From the IMG/VR virus record IMGVR_UViG_3300042691_025071, positions 124,001 through 188,000 of that record: 64,000 bases of DNA; one strand, given 5' to 3'. Source of the DNA: a virus. The notes under the pieces were generated by a model. It was given only the letters and a program-made list of their open reading frames with translations, was not told the origin of the DNA and did no database searches. This document shows positions 17,214-25,207 of the stretch, piece by piece; within the stretch, counting starts at the first letter, position 1, and the number at the start of each line of letters is the position of its first letter. The position numbers and the translations under genes are program-made.

Positions 17214-17846
17214 ATGAAAACACATTTAATTACATTTTTATTACTATTAATATCAAATTTTTCTTTCTCCCAAAACGGAGGTCAGTTTTTTGAAAATAAT
17301 GTAATTAGAATAAACTATTTAGGATATTCTAATGAACAACACACTTTTATAGTGTGTAACAAACAAGATTGTGAAGCAAGAATTAGAACAAAAGCTGATC
17401 AAGATTCTGCTATTGATATAATAGTTAGAGCATTAGAATGTGAAACAGTATATGTTGCACGACCAACTAATATAAACATATTATTTAGAGCTAAAGCCGA
17501 AACAGCTTGTATAACTAGACCAGATATGGGTTGGTTAGAAATTAACACGAGTTTAGTTGTCCTATCTCTTAATGAAACTAATGTGATAAAACCAATTAGA
17601 TCATCAAGTACATACAAAGTATCGTTTGTCGGTGGTATACTAAAAAGTGATTTTGGTAATTTATCTGATAATCAAATAACAATCATTTATGATGGTGTCG
17701 GTAGAATATTGTTTAAACACAGATGTTGGGTTAAAAAACAATATGAAATTAATTTAAATGATTTCTTAGTAAGGGGAATGAATTTTATTTCTGTATATAT
17801 AGAAAATAAAACATACGATTATCATTTATTTAAGATTATTAAATAA
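17214..17846 (+). CDS. Secreted protein with type IX-like C-terminal tail
   Basis: The 210 residues start with a clean signal peptide (THLITFLLLLISNFSFSQ, cleavage near residue 20). The C-terminal ~55 residues (IIYDGVGRILFKH... ending HLFKIIK) follow the pattern of Bacteroidota type IX secretion sorting domains (a GR turn, a strand, G-x-N-F-I-x-V, final KIIK). The middle is beta-rich with paired Cys. If correct, it would be exported to or anchored on the cell surface by host machinery. The tail match is by eye and could instead be a generic beta sandwich. Confidence 0.6.
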   Translation: MKTHLITFLLLLISNFSFSQNGGQFFENNVIRINYLGYSNEQHTFIVCNKQDCEARIRTKADQDSAIDIIVRALECETVYVARPTNINILFRAKAETACITRPDMGWLEINTSLVVLSLNETNVIKPIRSSSTYKVSFVGGILKSDFGNLSDNQITIIYDGVGRILFKHRCWVKKQYEINLNDFLVRGMNFISVYIENKTYDYHLFKIIK

Positions 17847-17854
17847 AATAACCT

Positions 17855-17862
17855 TATCTTTG
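17855..17862 (+). promoter_or_regulatory. Bacteroidota-type promoter -7 box
   Basis: TATCTTTG 19 nt before the next start; the -33 element is weak. Confidence 0.55.
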
Positions 17863-17881
17863 TTGAAATAAATAAGAAATT

Positions 17882-18064
17882 ATGGCAAATCATTATGAAG
17901 TTACTTACTATTTAGTTTATGCGAACAATAGTAAATTATCACAAGGAACAACATTAATTATGGAATCTGATTCAAGTTCCGAAGCGGAAAGAAAAATCAG
18001 GGCAACAGGTAATATTGGATCCAACGTGAAAGAGATCCAAATTATAAAAATTAGTAAAAAATGA
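17882..18064 (+). CDS. Hypothetical small protein (60 aa)
   Basis: MANHYEVTYYLVYANNSKLS... with an alternating beta pattern and an EAERKIRATGNIG helix. It resembles small phage proteins of unknown function. The stop overlaps the next ATG. Confidence 0.65.
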   Translation: MANHYEVTYYLVYANNSKLSQGTTLIMESDSSSEAERKIRATGNIGSNVKEIQIIKISKK

Positions 18065-18183
18065 AAAAAATATTATTAACCCTTCTCATAACCACATTAT
18101 TAATTTCTTGTGGTAGGAATCTTACACCATATCAAGCATCACAGAAAGGTGGAATGAAATGTGGTAAGAATCGTTTAAGATAA
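18061..18183 (+). CDS. Tiny lipoprotein (40 aa)
   Basis: MKKILLTLLITTLLISCGRN: a signal peptide with lipobox LISC (Cys17), leaving a mature lipopeptide of about 24 residues containing a second Cys. The start overlaps the preceding stop (ATGA). One of about nine tiny lipoproteins in the window. Confidence 0.75.
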   Translation: MKKILLTLLITTLLISCGRNLTPYQASQKGGMKCGKNRLR

Positions 18184-18193
18184 AATAATTTAC

Positions 18194-18907
18194 ATGGTAT
18201 TTCCGGTAAAACCAAAATACACCATCGGTCCCGATATTGTTAAGTACGATGGTGAAGTTTTTAGTCCCGTTATTAGTGAAAGTTATATTAGAGAAAAAGA
18301 AAAAGAATTATTTAGACTTGAAAAGTATCTATGTAAACAAGAAGACGAAAGTGTTGTTCGTATTCTTGGTGACTATTGTGGTGTTAACTCATTTAATATA
18401 AAAGATATTGGACTTAGGTTAGAGGAAGATGTTGCGGTTATGAAGGATGGTAAATTATCTGCAATATGTTTTTGTTTTCCAAGTGGGTTCTCACCTGATG
18501 AAATTGTCGGTAAATCCTTTTATCAAATTCATGAACCAGTACCCGAATCTGAAAGATTAAGAAAGTCTAGTGATAATATAACGACAGCAATGTCAAGGGA
18601 GGGATCAAAATATAGGAGATATGTTTGGACACTTTCATCCTTATCTTCATTAAGTCAACACCCAAGATACGAAAGACCCATACCGGAAAGTATTGATGAT
18701 ATATACTTTAGAACAGAAGTTCAAACCACAGTTGGTATGGGTAATAACATTAGTTTATTTTTTGTTAGAGTTGAAATGACACCATTGAATCAGATATGGG
18801 TGGAACATAAAGAAATAATAAGAGAAAGTATTAATTCAATGTCCGATTCGATTTTAGAATACAAGGGTCTTAAAAAAATAAAGGAAATTATATCAAATGT
18901 TGATTAA
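18194..18907 (+). CDS. DUF3445 family, heme-dependent oxidative N-demethylase-like
   Basis: The 237-residue protein follows the DUF3445 pattern in order: FCFPSGFSPDEIVGKSFYQI, then HEPVP, then RRYVWTLSS, then FRTEVQTTVGM (the conserved RxExQT), then SLFFVRVEMTPL and a final EYKGLK. DUF3445 includes the catalytic alpha subunit of a heme-dependent oxidative N-demethylase and fungal relatives. The catalytic Trp/Ser usual in PSxWxP is changed to SGFSP. A small-molecule oxidation role, for example on a modified nucleotide or a host amine, is inference. I know of no common phage context for this family. Confidence 0.78.
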   Translation: MVFPVKPKYTIGPDIVKYDGEVFSPVISESYIREKEKELFRLEKYLCKQEDESVVRILGDYCGVNSFNIKDIGLRLEEDVAVMKDGKLSAICFCFPSGFSPDEIVGKSFYQIHEPVPESERLRKSSDNITTAMSREGSKYRRYVWTLSSLSSLSQHPRYERPIPESIDDIYFRTEVQTTVGMGNNISLFFVRVEMTPLNQIWVEHKEIIRESINSMSDSILEYKGLKKIKEIISNVD

Positions 18908-18956
18908 AATTTGTTTAATTAGAAATTTTTCATTATTTTAAAACAAAACATTTAAT

Positions 18957-19484
18957 ATGAATATTTCAAAATCTTATCGTTGGTTAGTACAGGAACCTGC
19001 ACCAAGACATTTATTAAAGGCAGTTGAATTGTATGGTGTAACAGAAATTGTTGGTCCTAAACACAATCCGGTCATCATGGGATGGGCAAAAGAAGTTGGA
19101 TTAGATAACGTCTATAAATCAGATGAAATTCCATGGTGTGGATTATATGTTGCAATTGTTATCCACAGGGCCGCTAGACCTGTTGTCGAAGGTCCACTAT
19201 GGGCTTTAAATTGGAATAAGTTTGGTGTTAGAGTACAAACACCTATGTTAGGGGACATCTTAACATTCACAAGAAAAAGTGGTGGTCATGTTGGTTTCTA
19301 CGTTGGAGAAGATGAAACTGCATATCATGTTCTTGGTGGTAATCAAGGAAACAAAGTTTGTGTTTCAAGAATTGCAAAATCTAGATTATCACAAGCAAGA
19401 AGACCAGAATACAAACTACAACCAACAAATATTCGTAGAATAATGTTAGCAAGTAATGGTATAATTTCAACTAATGAAGCATAA
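18957..19484 (+). CDS. TIGR02594-type NlpC/P60-like hydrolase
   Basis: The 175 residues match the TIGR02594 family: GPKHNPVIMGWAKEVG, then DEIPWCGLYVA (candidate nucleophile Cys), then GDILTFTRKSGGHVGFYVGE (catalytic His) and HVLGGNQGNKV. These CHAP/NlpC-like proteins cleave peptidoglycan peptides. It has no signal peptide, which suits an endolysin or a virion tail enzyme. The second cell-wall hydrolase in the window. Confidence 0.9.
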   Translation: MNISKSYRWLVQEPAPRHLLKAVELYGVTEIVGPKHNPVIMGWAKEVGLDNVYKSDEIPWCGLYVAIVIHRAARPVVEGPLWALNWNKFGVRVQTPMLGDILTFTRKSGGHVGFYVGEDETAYHVLGGNQGNKVCVSRIAKSRLSQARRPEYKLQPTNIRRIMLASNGIISTNEA

Positions 19485-19495
19485 AAATAAAATAA

Positions 19496-20464
19496 ATGAA
19501 GAAAGCACTAATAACCGGAATAAATGGGCAAGACGGATCTTATTTATCGGAATTTTTAATTCAAAAAAAATATAAAGTTTATGGGATATTAAAAAGAAAT
19601 TCTGTTGCTGAAAATCAAACGTATAGATTAGATAACATTTACGATAAGATTACGTTATTCTATGCGGACATGACCGATTTATCATCTTTGATTTATGTGA
19701 TTCAAAAAATACAACCAGATGAAATATATAATTTGGCGGCACAATCACATGTCAGAATATCTTTTGATCAACCAATATATACATCACAAGTCACGGGTTT
19801 AGGAACGTTAAATCTACTTGAAGCGGTTAGGTTAATTAAACCTGACACAAAAATATACCAAGCCTCTTCTTCGGAGATGTTCGGCAATAGTATTGATTCC
19901 GATGGTTTTCAAAGAGAAACAACACCAATGAATCCCGTTTCACCATATGGATGTGCAAAAGTTTTTTCTTATAATATTTCAAGGAATTATAGGAACTCAT
20001 ATAACATGTTCATATCAAATGGGATTTTATTTAATCACGAATCACCAAGAAGGGGAACCAATTTTGTAACAAACAAAGTTTGTAAAGAAGCGGTTAAAAT
20101 AAAACTTGGATTATCTAATAAATTAAAATTAGGTAATTTAGAGGCAACAAGAGATTGGGGCCACGCTAAAGATTATGTTAAAGCAATGTGGATGATTTTA
20201 CAATTAGATAAATCAGATGATTTTGTTTGCTCAACAGGTATATCACATTCAGTTAGGGATCTATGTGAATATGTATTTTCAAAATTAGGTTTAGATTGGA
20301 AGAAATATGTGGAACAAGATCAGAAATATTTTAGACCAGAAGAATTAGAGGACCTTAAAGGAGATTCAACAAAACTTAGAGATATAACTAAATGGGATAA
20401 TGAATACACTTTTGAAACAATGCTCGACGAGATGATAGACTATTGGTTAAATTATTATAAATGA
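19496..20464 (+). CDS. gmd: GDP-mannose 4,6-dehydratase
   Basis: The 322-residue SDR enzyme converts GDP-D-mannose to GDP-4-keto-6-deoxymannose. Seen: the Rossmann motif TGINGQDGSYLSEFL, NLAAQSHVRISFDQP, the Ser/Tyr/Lys region (SSSEMFGN, then SPYGCAK) and ESPRRGTNFVT. Length is slightly short of the family norm. Its stop overlaps the start of the fucose synthase gene, so the two form a GDP-L-fucose operon. Confidence 0.95.
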   Translation: MKKALITGINGQDGSYLSEFLIQKKYKVYGILKRNSVAENQTYRLDNIYDKITLFYADMTDLSSLIYVIQKIQPDEIYNLAAQSHVRISFDQPIYTSQVTGLGTLNLLEAVRLIKPDTKIYQASSSEMFGNSIDSDGFQRETTPMNPVSPYGCAKVFSYNISRNYRNSYNMFISNGILFNHESPRRGTNFVTNKVCKEAVKIKLGLSNKLKLGNLEATRDWGHAKDYVKAMWMILQLDKSDDFVCSTGISHSVRDLCEYVFSKLGLDWKKYVEQDQKYFRPEELEDLKGDSTKLRDITKWDNEYTFETMLDEMIDYWLNYYK

Positions 20465-21360
20465 AAAAATTAATAACAGGAAATGGTTTGATTGCCAGTG
20501 AATTCAAAGAAGGAACAAAAATAAGTAGAAAAGAATTCGATCTTACCGATTCTAACCAAGTGAAATTAATGTACGAAAAACATACACCAGATTATGTTAT
20601 TCATACTGCGGCTAAAGTCGGAGGAGTTCTTTCTAATATGAGACATAAAGGCGATTTTTTCTATCAAAATATAATAATGAATACAAATGTTATTCATTAC
20701 GCAAAAGAATTTAACGTTAAAAAGTTAATTGCTTTTTTGTCAACTTGTGTTTTCCCCGATGATATTGAATATCCATTGATTGAGGAAAAAATACATTTTG
20801 GTCCACCACATCATTCAAATGACGCATATGCGTATTCAAAAAGAATGTCAGATATTCAAATAAAGTCATATAATCAACAATATGGTACAAAATATTTTTG
20901 TGTAATCCCAACAAATGTTTATGGACCAAAAGACAATTATAATTTAGAAAATGGTCATGTTTTACCTGCAATAATTCATAAATGTTATTTATCTATAAAA
21001 TACGATACAATTTTAGAATTATGGGGAGACGGTAAATCTTTAAGAGAGTTCATATTTTCTAGAGATGTATCCAATATATGTGATAGGTTATTAAACGAAT
21101 ATAATAAAACAGAACCGATAATATTATCTAACTCTGAAGAAATATCAATAAAAGAAGTTGCAAATTTGGTGACAAAGATAATGGGATATAAAAAAGAAAT
21201 AAGATGGGATAAAACAAAACCTAGCGGTCAGTTTAGAAAACCATCTGATAACACAAAACTAAAAAAAATATTAAAAGATTTTAAGTTCACTAATATAGAA
21301 GATGGATTGAACGAAACAATAGATTTTTTTGTTAAAAATTATGAAAATATAAAAAAATAA
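20461..21360 (+). CDS. fcl: GDP-L-fucose synthase
   Basis: The 299-residue SDR completes GDP-L-fucose synthesis (3,5-epimerase/4-reductase). Seen: HTAAKVGGVLSNM, the Ser/Tyr/Lys triad (FLSTCVFP, then AYAYSKRM), TNVYGPKDNY, LWGDGKSLREFIFSRDV and PSGQFRKPSD. The N-terminal glycine motif is reduced to TGNGLIAS. It overlaps gmd by 4 nt. GDP-fucose could feed decoration of virion, DNA or host surface, but no fucosyltransferase is recognisable in the window. Confidence 0.94.
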   Translation: MKKLITGNGLIASEFKEGTKISRKEFDLTDSNQVKLMYEKHTPDYVIHTAAKVGGVLSNMRHKGDFFYQNIIMNTNVIHYAKEFNVKKLIAFLSTCVFPDDIEYPLIEEKIHFGPPHHSNDAYAYSKRMSDIQIKSYNQQYGTKYFCVIPTNVYGPKDNYNLENGHVLPAIIHKCYLSIKYDTILELWGDGKSLREFIFSRDVSNICDRLLNEYNKTEPIILSNSEEISIKEVANLVTKIMGYKKEIRWDKTKPSGQFRKPSDNTKLKKILKDFKFTNIEDGLNETIDFFVKNYENIKK

Positions 21361-21389
21361 AAGAAAAATCAGAAGGCAAAAAATAAACC

Positions 21390-21953
21390 ATGGCAACATT
21401 AACTGTAACCAACGAACAATTACAACTCATACAAAAAGCGCTTGATTTTTATTCAAGAGTTGGTATCGGACAAATGTGGGCAATCAAAGAACATCCCACA
21501 TACGAAAGAATATTGGCCGACAAACTCAGACCAAAAAAGAAATTAGAAGTCGGTGATAGAACAGAAAGAGGTGATGTTGTTGAAATTGGTGATGGGTATA
21601 TTAAAACAAAGGGAAGTTGGGGAAATGGAGAAGAGATTAGAGAATGGACTGATGTTGAGAATATTAAATTATCTATTGATTATGGTTTATATCACGATAT
21701 AAGAGACAAGGCAGAAAGAATTCTTAATCAAGGAAGAAATGTGCTTCTCCAAGAAGAAATCCCCAATAACGGAAGTTACGGCATATATAGTCCAGATGTA
21801 GATGAAAGTTGTAGGGTCGCCTATGATATTCATCAGGTAATAAGACATGAATTTTGGAAATCGGATCCCGACAGAAGTTCAATTACTGTTGATTCGTCTG
21901 TACATTTAAGAAGTAAAGATTGTAATAAAATAAAAGTTAAATTAGATAAATGA
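21390..21953 (+). CDS. Conserved phage protein of unknown function
   Basis: The 187 residues begin TLTVTNEQLQLIQKALDFYS and include RVGIGQMWAIKEHP, a pattern I associate with a widespread phage hypothetical family. No catalytic motif is evident. It lies 29 nt after fcl. Confidence 0.75.
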   Translation: MATLTVTNEQLQLIQKALDFYSRVGIGQMWAIKEHPTYERILADKLRPKKKLEVGDRTERGDVVEIGDGYIKTKGSWGNGEEIREWTDVENIKLSIDYGLYHDIRDKAERILNQGRNVLLQEEIPNNGSYGIYSPDVDESCRVAYDIHQVIRHEFWKSDPDRSSITVDSSVHLRSKDCNKIKVKLDK

Positions 21954-21975
21954 TTTTATATTAAATTCATATACT

Positions 21976-22182
21976 ATGATATTTGAACTTACCGATAAAC
22001 AAATTAAAAAGTATAATAAGTGGAAAAAGAATTTACCTAAAGTAGATGAGGGTAAGTTCGGTGCGGCGGGTGGTGGTTATTGGTTTAAGTTTATTCCAAC
22101 TGGAATAGGAGATATTGTATTGGCAGGTAGAGATGATGTACCTGAATTAGATATTAATTTAACAGACTACGAAAGTTGGTGA
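21976..22182 (+). CDS. Conserved small phage protein (68 aa)
   Basis: MIFELTDKQIKKYNKWKKN..., followed by FGAAGGGYWFKFIPTGIGDI. The layout recurs in many phage hypothetical proteins; function unknown. Confidence 0.7.
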   Translation: MIFELTDKQIKKYNKWKKNLPKVDEGKFGAAGGGYWFKFIPTGIGDIVLAGRDDVPELDINLTDYESW

Positions 22183-22228
22183 TTTTTTTTATAAAAATAT
22201 GTAAAGTAAAACTTTTAAAAAGTGTAAA

Positions 22229-22804
22229 ATGAAAATACAAGATCTACTAGATAAGATGAATAAGTTGCAGGATGAACTTCATGAAGTTAGAGGACAGATT
22301 AGAGAATATTCTGACGGATTTGTATATTTGACTAAACTTAGGTGCTATGGTTCTATAAATTGGGATATACACTACAATTGTTTTTCCGTTCAGGAACTTT
22401 GTGACGAATATTATGGGGATAATGGAATTGTTGATGTTTATACAAACAACCCAAATCATTCAATAACAAGTTATGGTGAAGTTGTTGTAATGACTACGGA
22501 AGAACTTAAAAATTTGAAAAAAGAAAATGTTTCTATGTCTGAAGCAATTGTAAATAGAATGATTGATAGTGTCATTCCAAGAAAAGTTGAAGTATTTGAT
22601 AAGACAATATGTAGTGTGTGTGGATCCAAACTTAAAAGAGAAGGTAGTTCACTCCATGCATGGGATAGGGAATATGAGTGTGGTCATCATATGTATGGTT
22701 CGATAGATTCAGACGAAACTCTTGTAAATAAAGAATGTCCACAGTTAAATAATATTAAAGAGAAATATAATTTAAATAATGTTATAAATGGAAACAACAA
22801 ATGA
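22229..22804 (+). CDS. Putative zinc-finger protein
   Basis: A 191-residue protein with an N-terminal coiled coil and a C-terminal candidate zinc site: CSVCGSKL, a 20-residue insert, then ECGHH (about residues 130-155). This suits a treble-clef or zinc-ribbon fold. It overlaps the next gene by 17 nt. Confidence 0.65.
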   Translation: MKIQDLLDKMNKLQDELHEVRGQIREYSDGFVYLTKLRCYGSINWDIHYNCFSVQELCDEYYGDNGIVDVYTNNPNHSITSYGEVVVMTTEELKNLKKENVSMSEAIVNRMIDSVIPRKVEVFDKTICSVCGSKLKREGSSLHAWDREYECGHHMYGSIDSDETLVNKECPQLNNIKEKYNLNNVINGNNK

Positions 22805-22976
22805 AATAAAATCAGAAGATAAAGTTTGTTATAACTGTAAGTATATTGCTTGGTTGGTTGGTGTAGGGCAAGGTTTAAAATGTTGTAATCCAAAAAAAGA
22901 AATTAAACTGGAATCAATACCAAGTAAAAATCACACTTGTGATTTATTTGAATCCAAAACTAATTTTAATAAATGA
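22788..22976 (+). CDS. Small Cys-rich protein (62 aa)
   Basis: Cys residues in the order CYNCKY, KCCNPK and HTCDLF suggest one metal site. Overlaps both neighbours and is therefore operonic. Function unknown. Confidence 0.65.
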   Translation: METTNEIKSEDKVCYNCKYIAWLVGVGQGLKCCNPKKEIKLESIPSKNHTCDLFESKTNFNK

Positions 22977-23494
22977 AGATTCTATTCTTGGATCACGATG
23001 GTGTAATTTGTCTATCAAATAATTTTGGTTCTCGTTATAAGAAACAAAAGAAGTGGGGTAGAATGAAAATGTCTATGACATTAAGAGAAGTTCCGATTGA
23101 ATTTAGATTTGATAATTTTGATAAGAAGGCAGTTAAAGTTTTAAATGAAGTTTTAACTGAAACCGATGCTGAGATAGTTGTTAGTTCAGATTGGAAACTT
23201 CACGGATCATTAGAAGATATTGGTAAGTATTATGAACTTATGGGTGTAATAAAAAAACCAATAGACTTCACACCCATAATCAATCAATCAGGTACATTAG
23301 AACTTCTTAGATCATTAGAAATAAAAAAATGGTTGGAAGATAAAAATGATATCACAAGTTGGGTTAGTGTTGATGATTTAGATATGAGTTTATTTCTTGG
23401 TGACAATTTTGTTTTAACACCCAAAGAAAGTGAAGGTATTAAACAAAGTGGAATTAAAGAAAAATTAATAAAAATTTTAAAAAATGAAGACTAA
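22973..23494 (+). CDS. HAD-like hydrolase
   Basis: The 173 residues begin ILFLDHDGVICL, the HAD DxD motif I, and have VVSSDWKL (motif II Ser) and a late VDDLDMSLFLGDNFV (motif IV acids). It resembles the HAD subfamily found with swiss-army-knife RNA repair systems. Phosphatase activity on a nucleotide or RNA 5' end is plausible. It overlaps both neighbours by 1-4 nt. Confidence 0.8.
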   Translation: MKILFLDHDGVICLSNNFGSRYKKQKKWGRMKMSMTLREVPIEFRFDNFDKKAVKVLNEVLTETDAEIVVSSDWKLHGSLEDIGKYYELMGVIKKPIDFTPIINQSGTLELLRSLEIKKWLEDKNDITSWVSVDDLDMSLFLGDNFVLTPKESEGIKQSGIKEKLIKILKNED

Positions 23495-23757
23495 TGAATT
23501 TAAGTGTAATTGTTGAGACTGAAATTTTAGATGGTAAATCAAATGTTTTTATTAAGTTACCACCAACTCAACCAAAATTAAGTTTTAGTGAAATGTCTCA
23601 TATACTTGTATCGGGAATATCTTTATTGGTTAAACTTTCTGAAAAAGATGACGGTAAACCCGATCATGAATTAATGAAAGAAATTATTGAACATCTTCAT
23701 TCCGAATTCGTTTCAATAGAATCATTTTCAGATGCGAAAACGTATCCCAAACAATAA
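23494..23757 (+). CDS. Hypothetical protein (87 aa)
   Basis: A soluble acidic protein (MNLSVIVETEILDGKSNVFI). No recognised domain; coupled to the HAD gene by a 1-nt overlap. Confidence 0.6.
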   Translation: MNLSVIVETEILDGKSNVFIKLPPTQPKLSFSEMSHILVSGISLLVKLSEKDDGKPDHELMKEIIEHLHSEFVSIESFSDAKTYPKQ

Positions 23758-23797
23758 TTTATACTAAAAGGTATAATACCATAAAGTAAAAATAAAA

Positions 23798-23953
23798 ATG
23801 ATAATCGTAGGTGACATTGTGTTTCACACACTTTCAAAATTATATTTCATTTGTGAAAACAATAAACAGGAAAGATGGATGAACATCAATTCATATTATG
23901 TTAAATCTAACGATGTTAAATTACCTTTAACATATTTTAAGAAACAAATATAA
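23798..23953 (+). CDS. Hypothetical small protein (51 aa)
   Basis: MIIVGDIVFHTLSKLYFICE... ending in DVKLPLTYFKKQI. It fits between two genes in the same direction and has an SH3-like strand pattern. Low complexity is absent, which supports coding. Confidence 0.55.
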   Translation: MIIVGDIVFHTLSKLYFICENNKQERWMNINSYYVKSNDVKLPLTYFKKQI

Positions 23954-23960
23954 AAATTTT

Positions 23961-24197
23961 ATGTCACAGGAAACAGCAGTAGATTGGTTAGTTGAAAGAA
24001 TTAATCATGCTAAAATAGAGAAAATATTAACAACCCAAAGGTTATATGAATTGAAAAAAATAGCCAAACAAATTGAGAAGGATCAGATAATTGAGGCATA
24101 CAAAAGAGAATCACCATATATGAAACATGCCGGATGTACTGACGAAATGATCGATAAAAGTTCAATAAAATACTATAACAAAACATATGGAAAATGA
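23961..24197 (+). CDS. TAVEWL-family protein 1
   Basis: MSQETAVDWLVERI... with AKQIEKDQIIEAY and a terminal YNKTYGK. Three more members follow at 27.0-28.0 kb. All share an N-terminal TAV[ED]W[LI] helix and an internal K-Q-M/I-E/F-K helix. This is a common Bacteroidota-phage family of unknown function. The stop overlaps the next ATG. Confidence 0.75.
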   Translation: MSQETAVDWLVERINHAKIEKILTTQRLYELKKIAKQIEKDQIIEAYKRESPYMKHAGCTDEMIDKSSIKYYNKTYGK

Positions 24198-24340
24198 GAA
24201 AGTTATTAGTATTTTTTATTATATTTGTTATGTTTATAACATCCTGTTCACCTGGACTACATTTGAATGGAATGTTTATGAGAAAGTTTAATATGTCACA
24301 GAACAAGTATTCACCAAAGAAACCTTATATAAAAAAATAA
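24194..24340 (+). CDS. Tiny lipoprotein (48 aa)
   Basis: A signal peptide with lipobox ITSC (Cys18) in MRKLLVFFIIFVMFITSCS, then a short basic tail ending KKPYIKK. Coupled to the preceding gene (ATGA). Confidence 0.72.
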   Translation: MRKLLVFFIIFVMFITSCSPGLHLNGMFMRKFNMSQNKYSPKKPYIKK

Positions 24341-24346
24341 ACTCAA

Positions 24347-24595
24347 ATGTTTCAAATAAAAAGAGAAGACGGGACAACATATTTTACAACTGAAAACCCA
24401 AATAAAAACTTATTTATGAGTATCAAAGATTGGATTAAAGATAAATGGTATTGGTTAAAAACATTTAATAAACCTCCCACTGTAACAATTAATCAAGATA
24501 TTGTTGCATATGAAGGAGAGGGACCAGCGGTATTCAGTGACGGTAGGGTGATATTAAGTGTAAATGGTAACATAACATTAAAGAAGAGAGTATGA
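24347..24595 (+). CDS. Hypothetical protein (82 aa)
   Basis: MFQIKREDGTTYFTTENPNK followed by an amphipathic WIKDKWYWLKTF segment and a beta-rich end. No family recognised. Overlaps the next gene by 4 nt. Confidence 0.65.
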   Translation: MFQIKREDGTTYFTTENPNKNLFMSIKDWIKDKWYWLKTFNKPPTVTINQDIVAYEGEGPAVFSDGRVILSVNGNITLKKRV

Positions 24596-24816
24596 AAATG
24601 ATAGTTGGGAAAAGTGAGATAAACAAATCCATGCACTATTTCTTTTGTGAAAAATACTTTTACGCCTCACATAAAGATCCATATTTGAGACCGAAAAATT
24701 TGGAACATGCAAAGAAATTTAATAATGAGAAAGAAGCCATTGAGTTTCTTAACCCATGGAAAAAAAGGTTAAATGAAACTAGACCTGACATTAAATGGTT
24801 TGTAGTAGACTACTAA
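24592..24816 (+). CDS. Hypothetical protein (74 aa)
   Basis: A basic soluble protein (MKMIVGKSEINKSMHYFFCE) with many aromatic residues. Not recognised. Confidence 0.6.
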   Translation: MKMIVGKSEINKSMHYFFCEKYFYASHKDPYLRPKNLEHAKKFNNEKEAIEFLNPWKKRLNETRPDIKWFVVDY

Positions 24817-24828
24817 AAATTAAAAAAT

Positions 24829-24984
24829 ATGCCAGCATACAAATTTATTATTACGATTATTGGTGGTACTTGGAATGGTCAAACTATCACCAGATTTAGT
24901 GAGCAAGAAAAGGATAGTTTTGTGTCTTTAATTAAAGAAAATTATGGGTTGGATTGTTCAGTTGAAAAAATAAAATTATATTAA
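24829..24984 (+). CDS. Hypothetical small protein (51 aa)
   Basis: MPAYKFIITIIGGTWNGQTI... with a C-terminal LDCSVEKIKLY. It starts 12 nt after the previous stop and ends 8 nt before the tRNA-like RNA. Function unknown. Confidence 0.55.
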   Translation: MPAYKFIITIIGGTWNGQTITRFSEQEKDSFVSLIKENYGLDCSVEKIKLY

Positions 24985-24991
24985 CTAAAAT

Positions 24992-25135
24992 AGTCAGGTG
25001 GCGGAATTGGTACGCCATTGTAATATAAAAGAGAACAGTTTAGGGACTACTCAAACCACGCTACAGAAATGTAGGTTAGAAATAACTGTCGTGAGACCCT
25101 TTATTACAAAACAGGTTCGAATCCTGTCCTGACCA
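24992..25135 (+). ncRNA. tRNA-like structured RNA with insertion replacing the anticodon arm
   Basis: The ends look like a Leu-type tRNA. The acceptor is GTCAGG/CCTGAC (24993-24998 with 25128-25133). The D arm has GCG/CGC and GAATTGGTA. A perfect T arm spans 25111-25127 with loop TTCGAAT. In place of a normal anticodon arm is an 8-bp helix (TTGTAATA/TATTACAA, 25018-25025 with 25102-25109) enclosing 76 nt. Inside are CTACA-GAAA-TGTAG, ACAGTT/AACTGT, and a crossing AGGG...CTCA/TGAG...CCCT pairing, so a pseudoknot is possible. It may be a tRNA with an unusual intron, or a tRNA mimic like the tRNA domain of tmRNA. No anticodon can be assigned. Confidence 0.65.
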
Positions 25136-25138
25136 CAA

Positions 25139-25195
25139 CCCGTCGGAAGCTCATGTTGGTCCGAGTGAGATGAAAACGCGGATATCGGACCTTTA
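25139..25195 (+). ncRNA. Structured RNA segment next to the tRNA-like RNA
   Basis: A perfect 7-bp helix GGTCCGA/TCGGACC (25158-25164 with 25185-25191) and a crossing CTCA/TGAG pairing (25050-type motif repeated here at 25150-25153 with 25166-25169) make a possible pseudoknot. It may be part of the tRNA-like RNA or act as its terminator, as T-rich sequence follows. Confidence 0.45.
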
Positions 25196-25207
25196 ATAAA
25201 TATTTTT

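Noticed and set aside
25018-25109. Group I intron in a tRNA gene
   Set aside because: Only 76 nt, with no P7/P3 core sequence; too short for a self-splicing group I intron.
24992-25195. tmRNA
   Set aside because: No tag reading frame with terminal stop and too short; only the tRNA-like ends match.
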